A stretch of 64,000 nt of DNA, from NCBI GenBank assembly GCA_030248065.1, contig JASAMV010001328.1, positions 152,425-216,424 of the forward strand, read 5' to 3'. The position numbers were made by a program, and so were the translations under genes. This DNA is from Rhynchonema sp. JSB1_4. Its lineage: Eukaryota; Nematoda; Chromadorea; Monhysterida; Xyalidae. Below are positions 48,862-60,800 of the stretch, one piece after another (position 1 is the stretch's first letter; each line of letters opens with the position of its first letter). The notes beneath the pieces are model-generated. The model did no database searches, was not told the origin of the DNA, and worked only from the letters and a program-made list of their open reading frames with translations.

Positions 48862-50086
48862 TTAAAGATTTTCAATGCGATAACACTGCAAGGTACGGAA
48901 ACGCGACTGACTGAGTGATGTCACCGTGTGCTGTTCGAGCAAAACCATAATAAACTTGTGAATTTGCGGGCATGTGCACCGCTTTCTTTCACAAATGCTG
49001 CAATGTTACGGCATGTGGCATATTACGATGTCGTTCAATCACCAGTCAGTCAGTCGCATTTTCCGTGTCCTCTGTCTTATACATAACGTAGACTGCCTAG
49101 GTCCCACTGACTGACATTTCCAGCTGACTTCACAGTTTCTGTTTTTGGGTGAATGTAGTACTGAGCCGCTCACCAGACATAACCATCAAGCACTTCACCA
49201 AGACCCATCAACGTTCGTAATTCGGGCCCGGTTGTTTGTCTCGACGTCGCAATTCCCTCTCCGCTTTTCCCATCCTGTCGTTGATTCCAAGCACAAACAG
49301 CAGCAAGCGAACGATGGTTACTTGGAGATACCGGAGTCATGATGGAAATATTTGACGATTGAGAGGTTGTTGTATTTTCAATATAGAAAACAATAGAGAA
49401 CAATATAGAAAACTGAAGGACTGTGCAAGAATTGTGTGGAGCGTTCATGGCGTCAGCGTTCCCAAAATAAGGATCACGATACTATTCGTAACAAGCAATA
49501 AAGCTCAATGTAGAATGGTCATTACAGTTGCATTGCATACCAACTGCCATCGCGTTTGTGTCGTTTCGGCTTTGGTCTTCTTTGTTGTTACTATTGTGTC
49601 ACTGCAACAGTCTTTTTACTGTGGGACGATCCGAAAAGCACATAAAGGCATTGGCGATGAATTAACCCTTCCTAGTTGTGCATCCTCGGCACATGTCGAC
49701 CCACTTGGTACAGTGAAACTTGGCTAAGATTACGTTTCACTTGTGCTCCCCTATAAAAGCGAAATGTCATTGAACTTTTCGCGTTTATCAAAGAGCAAAA
49801 CAGTGTTTTGACTGTTTTCGCTTGTATCGGAGAGCTGCCTAAATCGAAATTACTGAGTTCTCCAATTCCCAGTACCGTGCATTTGACGTTCATTGACAGG
49901 CTCACTGATGAACTTGATTAGTTTATTTACTGATTCATTGATCGAAGGCTGACTGATCAACAGAAATAAAAATTTTAGAACAACGAAGCCATAAAAGATG
50001 GTGTCGGGCATCTTCTGCGATATGACTGGCGACGTAATCGGCGCACGCCTTGGAACGCATGTCCCCAAAGTATGGGGATCGTGAAT

Positions 50087-50597
50087 CAGGGTTGGGCAAA
50101 AAAAAACGACGGCGTTTTTTCTTAAAAAAAACGACGTTTTTTTAAAAAAAAACGCCTGGGTCGTTTTTCGTTTTTTTTAAATCCTGAATTTCCTTGATTT
50201 TCCCTGATTTTTCAGGGAAAGTACCCTGATTATCAAGGAAAATCAATTTTTTGTCCCATTTTTTCAAAAAATTTTCGACCAATTTTTACTTTGTCGAGAT
50301 ACGTCGATATACGGAGTTTGACTTTCAGTGATGACCCCGGCCAAAGTTGGTCCCACGATGCGGGTCTGATATGGGATCTTAGCAACTCGTTAGAAAAGGG
50401 TTGAAACCTGTTTATTTTGCCTCGGAACACATAGAATGACTTCATTTAACCACGTATTCTTCCCAACATGAGCGTTTTCCAATTTTTTGGGGGCATATTT
50501 TGGTCATCTGGGCGTTTAAAAAAAACGTTTTTTTAAAAAAAAACGTTTTTAAAAAAAAAACGATTTTTTGAAAAAAAACGTTTTTTGCCCAACCCTG
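50087..50597. mobile_element. hAT-type MITE with 8-bp target duplication and known empty site
   Basis: Ends CAGGGTTGGGCAAA and TTTGCCCAACCCTG-type complement, with an interior of AAAAAACG / CGTTTTTT hairpins. The eight-base TCGTGAAT is duplicated at 50079-50086 and 50598-50605, while unit 1 has it once (42319-42326). Eight-base duplications with CAGGGTTG-type ends are diagnostic of hAT transposons. Confidence 0.95.
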
Positions 50598-50791
50598 TCG
50601 TGAATTAGTGAAGGGTGTGAAAATTTCCTGTTTCATAAAGGTACTAAAGACGCATCAAATCAAGCACTGTTAGGTAAGTGACATAATACTGGCTACATCC
50701 GGTCATGAAACGTGTGTGCGAAAACTTTGGGTTCAATCGGTTGGAGGGAATTTACAATACCCGAATGAGCGATGTGAAGCGGGTATGTATA

Positions 50792-51149
50792 GTGTTTCCT
50801 GTTTTTCTTGGTCCAAGATAACAAGCGGCCCCCGTGTTATAACTGAACTTCTAGTTGAGGTCGAGATTACAAATCCGCTCAATCACATAGCTGGCAAAAA
50901 CGTGTCAGGGTTGGCCTGTGGAATCTAACAGCAACAATGTTTCACATGCTCGCTGTGAGGTTTCTACGTGTGCGCTGCCAGCATGTCAATGAAACATTTC
51001 ACTATATTTGCTGCTGAGTGTCGTGCTTGGATTAACAAGGACACATTCCTAATCTCTTTCATTAGTTTTCTGAAATCTCGACCCCAAACTGGAGTTCAGT
51101 TATAACATGGGGTCGTTTGTTTCCTCGGCCTTGCATAAAAAGGAAATAC
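50792..51149. mobile_element. inverted-repeat MITE (GTGTTTCC ends) in TATA target, only in unit 2
   Basis: Ends GTGTTTCCTGTTTTT and complement (AAAAAGGAAATAC), TATA on both sides (50788-50791 and 51150-51153). Inner arms share GTTATAACTGAACT and its complement and TCTCGACC/GGTCGAGA. Unit 1 has the uninterrupted sequence at about 42481-42515. Confidence 0.8.
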
Positions 51150-52019
51150 TATACATAGCCACAACGCTTTGTTAATTGATTGATTTGATTCCTTAATTGA
51201 TTGATTAGTTGATAGTCCACACGCTTGGTATTTGGACTGGACAAGAAAATTTTAAATTTGATCTGCCGTCCTCGATGTGATTTTTTGTTCAAAAAGTTCA
51301 GAATTTGAAAGTCCACAAAGTACCCAGTGCGATGTCTATAAATCGTGCTTGCGTTTTTTCGTGAATTGCTTTCTCTTGCACAATTGGATTGAGTAATCCG
51401 ATTGGATATACAGTGATACGATTTAGCCTTGTGTGTGGGCACGCATTGCGTTAGATCTGTGGATGCAATTTATGGCGGCGACCGCTGGCGCTTTTGTCAT
51501 TGACAAGGCAAAGGGCGCCATTTAGCAGTCTGGCATTATGAGCCGAACGAAATTATTGCAGTCGAGCCAACCATCTTCACTGCATGGCACTCTATGTGAC
51601 GTCCGACTGACGGTAACTCTGTGTGCAACTCCATGTTTGCACAACTCAGCAACGTGACAAACACAAGCATGAACCGATTGCGCCGTTTTGGAAAATGCAA
51701 TGTAATAAACCGGCTCATAGTACCTAATGTCGTCAAATCATGGCGTCAAATCAAGTCGTCAAATCACATGTATTATTTCTCGCGCTCATTTGGGGCTCAT
51801 TTGTGGCCTACATATTATTGCTTGTTCGACGACTGGATTTGACGTCATGATTTGGCGACAACTCTACCTATTTGCCAATAGACCTTACCCGAAATGGTTC
51901 ACTCTTTAGTATTAATAAGTGCACTTATTAATACTAAAGAGTGAACCATTTCGGGTTGCTTCCGGTGACCAAAGCAAACAACAATATTTAACGGTTCTTA
52001 CTCAAATCCTTATTCACAC

Positions 52020-55000
52020 TTAATCAGCCACGTTCTCAACAATTTCAATAAACTTCGGTATCAGCTCTTGTCCAATATCTTCCATTTGCTTGATGCTTTC
52101 TATCGAGTTGCGGATCCCATAGAAACACAGACAATACGTCAGCCATTCATTGCACAGACGGCTGTAGGTCGGTGAAGTGGGCTCGGACTTGGACAGAATC
52201 TGCGAAAGAACAAGCAACCAATAGGCGAAGAAGAAGAATGATTGGAAATAAGTGTCAATGTGCTTGGCTGCTCACAAGCACTGCGCCAAAGCCTAAGCCT
52301 CTATACCCACTGGGGTTTTATGTGTATAGTTTCCGAATTAGCTTCCAATCATGATACGTAACCACTTCACACCATGCAGCAAGGTTGAAAAAAATTTTAA
52401 TTAACGAGCTTTTTTAAAAAAATTTTTTTGACGAAAATTTTTTTATTAGAAAAAGCGTTGCAAATGACACCCCGTAGTATTGTGCAGATTCTACGGTCTC
52501 CGACCAGTCTGAGGTTGCCCTGCCTGCCGTGCAGCAACTGCCACGTCAATAATACCATAATGAGAGTGTGGTAAATTGTATGTGCTAAAACAGGGAGACA
52601 TTTTTCATTTCACAGACATAAATGACTGACACGTCGTTGATTTAGAAATGTGCAGTGATGTTTCACAGTTATACGGCCCACCTTCAGCGCAATCTTGTAC
52701 AGCCACAGCACTGAGTCCGTGTGGACAACGTCAGCCAGAGGTCGAGTGGCTTGTAAAGGTACGTTGATGAGTCTCAATGCCAATTTGATGTCAACTTGCA
52801 TGCATACGTGAGCAGCTGCGCCCCAAAGAAGGCTGTATTGGTCGTTGGTTGGCGATAGCAGAGCTGCAGTGCGCTCGATGCGCGGCTGAAATTGTACATA
52901 TACTGTACCTATGTAGAATTTGTTGTTGTGAAACATCTGCGGAAATGCACACTACAAAATTTGAAAAAGCGTCGAATTTTTCTTTTGTGTTGTTTTCACC
53001 TGTTTTACGGGTGGTAGTACAGCTGGTAAAAACCCGTGTGCCGTTTTCATCATGCAGTTTCATTCGACAAAAAGATATTGGAGAAAATTTCAACGCACCA
53101 TAATTTTCTTCCTCGTTCCTTTGCCACCCTGCAACGCTGTTCGCACATCTCTGAGCGTTGCCCTGATCGACTCTTTCACACTATCGGGTGTGTATGGTTG
53201 GTCGCCGTGACATTTCAGGCATGTGACCTTGCCAGTTGCCTGATTCAGCAGGGCGTCCTGGTCTTTGCACTCAACACAACGAAATCCGCCGAATATTCTC
53301 GCTTCGATTTGCAACAATTTCTCATCGCGACATCCGGCGCAATCGCATGGAAAACCGTAGTATTTCTGTAGTGAGTCCAGTCTTTCTGCCACCCTCTCAC
53401 GCCCGAAACGCGCACCGTACGTGATTGTCAACTCTTGGCCTGCCAGATTTCTTTTACTTTGAAATGTTTAGCTTTGAAATTGAAAATAAAAGTGAAAAAG
53501 TCACATTCTATAAATACATACTGTACATAATGTACCTACATGTACAGTAAGCATTTTGTAGGTATATAGTAATACATATGTACCTGCGTTTATGTCCTTG
53601 AGCGCTCGACATTCGATTCGATTGCCGTCATAATGCCTGAAACAACAAGGCGAGATCACGATTTCAGGCCGACATCAAATTGGATCGACCTGGGTCCTGG
53701 AACCTATGAATTTGTGAAAACTAATAGAACCAAGGACATAATCTAGGTACATAATATTATACCAGATCGAGCCCAATCGGATCGCACAAATTCAACAAGC
53801 AAAATTGTGCACAGCACAGAATACACGCAGCTGTGAAACATCAGCCAGCCTGTCACACACTGCGGCCAGAAAAATCCATACAAACTGCTCACCGCGACAC
53901 GTTCGGCACACAGGAATGATTGATCAGGGCCGTGCAGATGTACAACGCAGTGCCAATGCTGCTGGTTCGACTCGACTCTGAGTCGAACACCTCGATTTCG
54001 TGCGAGTTCAGCGCGATTTTGCCCATCAGCTCGTTGAGCAGGTTGATTCTGTGGAAATTTGGAAGCTGGAGCTTTCTTTGTCGGTTGGTATGTACTATGA
54101 ACAATAATCCGCATTAAAATCGATTTCTGAACTGCCCATTATACACAGACGTTAAAGCATTTTTCGGGTCCGTTTTTTGTATTCGGATGCTTTAGTTTGC
54201 CTTTGATAAACTCACAATGAACTTTGAGTCTCAGCTCGTTGGTCCAGGTCAAATTTCGTTGTGAAAGTTGTTTGCGCCACCGAGCACATCTTGAACGTGC
54301 CGTTGGTGATCAAAAACTGTCTCGGCACGGGACGGGACATTAGGGACAGCACTGTTGCCAGATTAGCGCCGTAATTGGTGTCGTTTTGGACTGTTTGCGA
54401 ACCGGACAGAATACGATCGTTTTCTGAGCAGTTCTTCTTTGATCCCAGAATTTCTTTCAGGTCGTGTGGTGTGGCCAGTCCTGCGAATGGTATTGGACAT
54501 GACAATGCGTGTTTGGGCATGAAAGAATACAAAAACATATTTATTTGCTTCATTCGAAAGTATTTTTCAAATTCAAAACCTGTTAGCACTCTCTGAGCGA
54601 GCAGTTCCCAGTTTTCTTCACTATTTTCGCTGCCCAACTGATTTTCGTGGAATCCCACGTCCGTCGCACATTCGTACGCGTGGAATGCTTGCCAGGCCAT
54701 AGAACGACAGGATAAATTGCAGAATCTGCAAAACAACGAAACAAAAGTCTTAATAGCTCAAATATTGTGATGGCAGTCACATTTTGGCCACTCTGTTAAA
54801 AAAATGCACAAATACTGTACTACAGGCATATTGACCTGCATCACACTTGGTGATCAGTTTGGTCTTCAATTGTCGGTCACGTGCCTGGGTATCACGAAAT
54901 ACGACCAGATGCAAAAACATGTGCGAAATCAAGCGCGTGTCGGATTCAGTCCGACCACCAAGTTTGATGCCGAATAAGAATCCTTACCTGACATTCTCTC

Positions 55001-56643
55001 GAGCACATTCTGCACACGGGAGCCACCCTGATTCAGGCAGTTTCCTGCAACACGACTGACAGAAATTCAGCGCATGCGTGCTTGGCTGAACGTTATAGAC
55101 GATCGGGGGTTCGGATATTAGCAGGGAACCGGCACGGATATCGCTCGTGGCTTGTAAACATCGACCTTTACTTGATGACCAGCCCATGGCGATGCGTGCG
55201 CTCGCACCTGCACAATTTCGAAATATCAAATGTGAGCTGAAACTGCTTGAACAAAATCTCAAGGGGTGTTTTTGGTGTCACGAGGCCCTAGCTGGTGCAT
55301 TCGCACTGACGTGACCCCTGGGTGCACCGCCCGACCATAAAAACAGGTCGAGATTGCCAACATACACGCCCATAACTCATATTCTCTGCAATGCGCTGGT
55401 CGATTATCCGAATAGCTTATGCTCGAGTGCACAAGACACAGAACTGCAATGTAAAAAGCCCCAAAAATGGACACCTGGTAATTTGGCATTGGTGCCTCCT
55501 GATAACGACTGTTCTGGAAGAGACGCCGTTTGATTGTGTTTTTGATAATCGTTCTGCGCGTCGCACATCCGTTTCATCCATTTGTCGCGGAATTTCGAAA
55601 GTTCGGGGTGGTCGTCTGGAGTTATCGATTTTATAAAGTGATTTTGTCTGGTATAGTCACGTCCGATGAAGTCTGATGATGACCTGGTGCACCGCCTGTC
55701 TACGGGGCAGGTCGAAAACATATACACATCGACCAATAATGGGTGATATTTTTGAAACGGTGTAAAGGTCAGTTGGGTTAAAAGGTCGGTCGAAAGCTCG
55801 GTGTGAGAAAGTTCAGTGTAAGCTCGGCGTAAGCTTGAAACATTGCACGCTGAGCAAGCAGCAGACGCGCGTTTCTAAACGAATGGTCAACTTTGACAGT
55901 CTGCTGTGCTAATGTAGATCGTTTGTTTGCAATCTAGTTCATTTAAGCTGGTTGCAGAAACGTTTTAAAGGAATATTTTTAAGTTGCCTGACATTCCGCC
56001 GTGAGGCTATTGAGAAATTGAACATTCACTGACGGCGGTACCAAAAAAATTGATGCCGCTAACTGATCGCAGCACGAATTCAAAACGGCTCCATAAAAGG
56101 TCACGAAATTTATAAATATCGTTTAAAAACGCTTGTGCAACCAGCCTAAACAAACAATATTGCAAACAGACGATTTACACTTGCACAGCAGACTGTCAAA
56201 GTTAACCTTTCGTTTAGAAACGCGCGTCTGCTGCTGGCTCAGCGTGCACTGTTTGAAGCTTACACTGAACTTTTTCACACCGAGCTTTCCACCGACCCTT
56301 ACACCCAACTGACCTTTACACCGTTTCAAAAATATCACCCAATGAACTAAAATTAACAAAAATAACAAGTAGGTACTGTACATACACTGTTATAACCTGC
56401 GATTTCCAACGCCATGGTCATATCAGCAATACAAGATCTCCAGCTTTTCGTCTGTGCGTGTGCAGCAGCTCTGTTTGCCAGTGAAAGCGCCATTTCTTGT
56501 GATTTATCAGGCGCAAATATAATTGACCAATTATAGCAATCAAAAGCTTCTTTTAGCTGATTTTGGGCATAATGGCGGTTGCCTACAGTGCGCTGCTCTG
56601 TTGACCGATCGCGGTCCTTTCTCGGGACTTCGTGATGAGCCAT
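52020..56643 (-). CDS. SMYD4: SMYD4-like TPR, MYND and SET domain protein methyltransferase
   Basis: Exons 56397-56643, about 55510-55690 (least certain), 54989-55207, 54216-54725, 53893-54048, 53584-53636, 53099-53439, 52682-52885 and 52020-52199, with agreeing phases from the third exon on. The N-terminus is a TPR (GNRHYAQNQLKEAFDCYNWS, SLANRAAAH), which separates SMYD4 from other SMYD proteins. Next come the split SET start (SKGRCLQATSDI), the MYND zinc finger (CQSC, CAEC, FCNLSC, HAYEC), the SET core with the cofactor motif (ALINHSCVPNVS), ITYG, and post-SET cysteines (PCDCAGC). The C-terminal helical part ends ENVAD. The family methylates lysines on proteins; the substrate here is unknown. 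The first intron holds the MITE at 55741. Two truncated copies of the 3' end exist at 31474 and 43315. Confidence 0.88.
52383..52529. mobile_element. 147-bp AT-hairpin insertion with 8-bp duplication, only in unit 2
   Basis: TGCAGCAA flanks both sides (52375-52382 and 52530-52537). Both other SMYD4 copies run straight through this intron point. The interior is T and A runs followed by a unique segment; clear terminal inverted repeats are missing, so it may be a deleted hAT derivative. It lies in the last intron of the SMYD4-like gene. Confidence 0.7.
55741..56340. mobile_element. GGGTGATATTTT MITE, full copy in SMYD4 intron
   Basis: 600 bases from GGGTGATATTTTTGAAACGG to CCGTTTCAAAAATATCACCC, flanked by AAT on both sides (55738-55740 and 56341-56343). 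The interior is nearly the same as 24954-25558 (ATTGCACGCTGAGCAAGCAG). Confidence 0.85.
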
Positions 56644-56719
56644 TTTCTAATAATATTCTGAAAAGCATCTGAATTTTTGTATCTTTTCACTTGTTGCAGT
56701 TCGATTAGAACGCCAAGGG

Positions 56720-57800
56720 AACCGTGAACAGCCTACACAGCGCTATAGAGGAGCCAAGTTGCAAACTTCAGTCAATAGTGCGCACGCTATACAGTGGCAT
56801 ATTTGCGTGTGGTGCAATATTGGTCCGGAAGCAGTGTCCGGAAACTCAATTTGTCGGTTCCAGTTGGTATTTCAAAAAATACTGTCGGTTTGAATGTATT
56901 TATCAGAGCGCTTCCGCACATTTTTGCTGCGCTGCTATTCCGCCTGAAACTCGCACTCATATACATAGTCTCCCAACAGATGCGCATTTGCAGCTTCAGC
57001 AACTGCACACATTGTGTACACTTTTACGGTCTGCGAATTCTGGCACGTGTAATGCGCTACACGGCTTGAAGATCTGGCGCAAGAGATGTTGTTTGTACTT
57101 CGTACAACACACGTACGGAGCAGTTGCTGCATCGGCTTACAACTGCTTGAGCACTGAGGAGGTCGGTAAATGTTTTCGTTGAGTCTGTGTGTGCCCCTGG
57201 TTGCTTACGTACTATGCATGTATTGTACCCAGGTCATCGTCAGGGCGAATACAATGACAGTTTAATGAATTGATAATGAAACCAGAAACAACGCAACTGT
57301 CTTTTTTGTTTTCCGTTGAAAATTTAACCCGAAACGAATCCTTCGCAAAAGTTAGAACCAGTATAAGATTTCATATAATAATAGCGGGCCATCAAGTTTT
57401 GTACAAAATCATAATTCTTTGTCACACCATCACAGCATATTTTAGGGTCACCTTTCATAAATAAGCGTCACGTTCAGATGCGAAAATATGGGGCACGCAC
57501 TTTCGCAGAAAATATTGATGGAAATCGATCTATTCACACCATGCCTGCCCAATAACTTCACATTCCACAAGTCAATTTCAATATTTTTGTCAAAGTCAGA
57601 TAATTTTCTTCGCCGCATCACCGCGTATCAGCATCGAATCGAATCGCGATGAGTTTGGAGGGGATTTGATTTCGTCACCGTCGGATGATTTACTTTTATG
57701 GTTACTGTAAGAAGATTACTGTCACATGGTTACTGTAAGATTGTTTGTAACAGTGTACTGTGAGAAGGACACCGTAACATCGCTGAAAAATCAATCTGAT
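56720..57800. other. spacer between SMYD4 start and TRPC 3' end, nothing recognised
   Basis: The last exons and 3' untranslated region of the TRPC gene should lie here on the minus strand, but I cannot identify them. The SMYD4 promoter should lie just right of 56643. Several short plus-strand frames show no family resemblance. Confidence 0.4.
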
Positions 57801-57808
57801 TACCAGAC

Positions 57809-60800
57809 CTGTAACGTTTGTGCAATTTGAACATCAACTGTTGGTACTGGTCGCTCTTCTTGGCCAGATCTTCTGGGTCCGGTTCGACGTACACCAGTGC
57901 CTGAATGGGCAAGGAGGAAAGCTATGTATAAAACATAATTCACAATGTGCGACTCATAACACCTCTTCTTTAACTACATATGTACATACAAGTACCTCAC
58001 TCATTTTCCTACTGAAATATTTCGCGACGTTTCTGATCAGGACCAACCGGAAATCCGAACTTTGCGCGCGGATGTCTGATCAGCTGCAAACACCTGACCA
58101 AATACCAGACGATATTCATCGGTGGCGGGATGGCATGGTCATCGTCGAAGAATTCGGCCCAAATATGGCATCGCACGCATTTCCACTCCATGTCTTCGTT
58201 GGACTAACATGCAAAGTTGCGCTGGGTTTAGGTCAATTGCTTGGTTATAGGTGGCTATAAGTTCGCAATATTGCGAAGGTAACAATATATTCACTAACCA
58301 GCACTTTGTCTGCGGTCGACACCAATAACGAAATCATCAAATTCAACAGGATCACAATGATTAACGCGTGATAGATGGCAATGACGGTCTCGAACGAGCC
58401 CTGACTCAGCCCGTGCACCGTCTCGCTACGGGCCCATGACGGGCCGGCGTCCCCAACCACGAAGATCTGATCCCACGGACCCAGATACCCGTAGAATGCC
58501 CAATAGAGGTAGCGGATAGAGTCGTAGAGACTGCAAAATTGTTGAAACTAAATTGCCGTTTTGCTCAAACTTACGTATCCCAATGATATCTTGTCAAAAT
58601 TCAGGACACCGAAATATATGTAACCAACGTGGTCATTTTCAATGGTGTCTTGTTGTATCCATAAATGTCATCGCCCCGGTCCTGTGTGCTCTCCAGATTG
58701 TGGTATGGCTCATACGCGGTGTTCAGACCTGGGAAATTTGTAGAATTTCGCATTTTTGCAAAAGAATATTGTTTGCGGATCAGACAAAGAACTTTTATGT
58801 ATATTAACCGATAGCGAACGAAAACGACATGGTAATCATGATAATCAGATGGCAGGCGATAGTCTTGATGCATCGACCAATGGAAACCTGAGTGTTTTGA
58901 AAAGGATGAAGTTTATTTTACACTTTTAAATTTTTTATTTACATTTTTGCTAAAAAAGACACCAACCACGGTCGGACCGATAAATCGGACCATTTGTATG
59001 AAATAGAACATTCGCCAGAACGCTACAATACACGCGCTGATGAACAGAATCTCGTAGATCAGCTGATTGTCGTAGGACACCTGAATATTTCAGGCTATTT
59101 ACATAATTTAGGCATTGACTTAGGCTTAGAATTAGGCTTAGAAACTCCAGAGACGAACCCAATGTGCGCGTGGCAACTGGCGATTCCCATCAGCTCGTGC
59201 GTCTTCGTTGGCACGACAGTAGAAGGCCAGCGCTGTGAAGAATAAAATCGCCAGAACCAGATCGAAGCTTTAAAAAATTAAATGTTTTGTGCGGGTATTT
59301 CACGTTTACTAAGAAAAGTAATGAAAAAAATTTGAAGCTGATGAAACTGAAACGAACGTGTGCCACCAGACACTGAAGAATCGCGCGATGCCCAGTTTGC
59401 CCAGATAGGTGAAATCCCAGAACACAAGCCCGCTGACGTACGCGAAGATGTACAGGTAGAAGAGGAATTCCCAGGCTGCAAAAAATTGTTCAAAAATGCA
59501 AATTTTTAGAAAAAGAATGTAACCCTTTCGTTACCATTTTGCGGGAATCCGCGTCTGGTGCCCGCATTCTCACCGGTCACCGCTGTCGACCATTGAGTGA
59601 GCGCCCAAATGCACAGCAGGAAGTAGATGTAGCTCCAGCAATAGGCCAGAAATCTGGAAATTATGAAAGAAAGACTTTTAAAAAATCTCAACAGACTTTT
59701 TGAACCGCACAAACCGAGCGTACGGCGAGCGACCGGACGCCGGATATTTGCCCAACGTCAGCATGTAGAGCATCACGCCAATCAGGAAACTGAAAAAATC
59801 GGGAAAAAGTCAATAATTTTATATTTTTGGACAATTTAGCAAAAATTGCCAACAAGACAGTGTGCATAGGCAGTCGAGCGAAATAGTGATAGGCTGTTGA
59901 TGATGCTGCGCCATCATCCCAATTGGCGTACCAGCGAGATTTCAGCTCACTTTGCACCGAGTGGTTGGAGAGAAACTGGCAAATTGAAAATAATATGCAG
60001 TAACCCAGCGATGCGTAATTCAAAGTTTCAGTTGAATGATGCCTTTTGTTATCATGCCCACAGGTGCCATGTGAGATGTTAGGGCATGACCAAACATACT
60101 TAGTATAGTACTCGACATATTGGAATGAAATAGCGTACACCTTAACCACACGTACAGTAACCCAAAACATCTGACAACTGTGACACGCACCTGTTTCATA
60201 TCACAATGCAGCGCCAGGTCCAATCGTGGTGCATGCAACTCGGCCACGCGCAGCAGATTTGCGCCGATCTGCACAAAACGAAACAATGTTTCAGAGCGGA
60301 TTCGAACTTTTTGTATCTTATAGGCATGCTGTCAGACGCTCTCACCACTGAGCTACGAACGCGCAAGAGCATTTCCAAGATTCAAACACACTATTTCATA
60401 CAGCCAATAAAACATCAGCTAACCGGATTATCCAATATGGCAGCAACATCATCAGATGACCAACAGTGCTCATGCAATCGACCGGCCACGTCACGTGTGT
60501 GTTTGGCAAGGCACTCGTAGTCGGCCTGTGCAGGGGAAGAAGCGACTAAGATAATACGGTTGTTATTCCAACACGATGATTCATGATGCTTTCCCATGAC
60601 GGATGGGCATGATAACATTGCTGACGGCCTATCCGTGAGCGGTCGTGCCACTTTTTCGCAGTTGGTTTGAGTTCTTGGTTCCTCAATAGTATAAACGAAA
60701 CGAAAGGTGGTATCAAGTGATTTTTGTATTTTTAAGCATTATAGTGATTTGCTGGACCCACTAATTTTGACCAGCTCAAAATGTATGCACTTTATTGGTG

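Larger units (their letters stand above)
44168..53015. repeat. tandem duplication, unit 2
   Basis: Second unit of the duplication. Its right end runs into the rest of the SMYD4-like gene (CACCTGTTTTACGGGTGG at about 53000), whereas in unit 1 the same sequence (CACCTGTTTAACGGGTGG, about 44118-44136) joins directly to the start of unit 2. Unit 2 is about 800 bases longer owing to transposons at 50087, 50792 and 52383. Confidence 0.93.

Noticed and set aside
60296..60375. Possible functional tRNA gene on the minus strand
   Set aside because: A and B boxes are good, but the acceptor and T stems do not pair and the anticodon loop is overlong.
57809..60525. Polycystin-2 as identity for the minus-strand channel
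   Set aside because: The N-terminal linker (YECLAKHTRDV), the EWKCVR TRP box with IPPPMN, and the YQQLMFKLHKRY tail are TRPC features; no polycystin extracellular domain is present.
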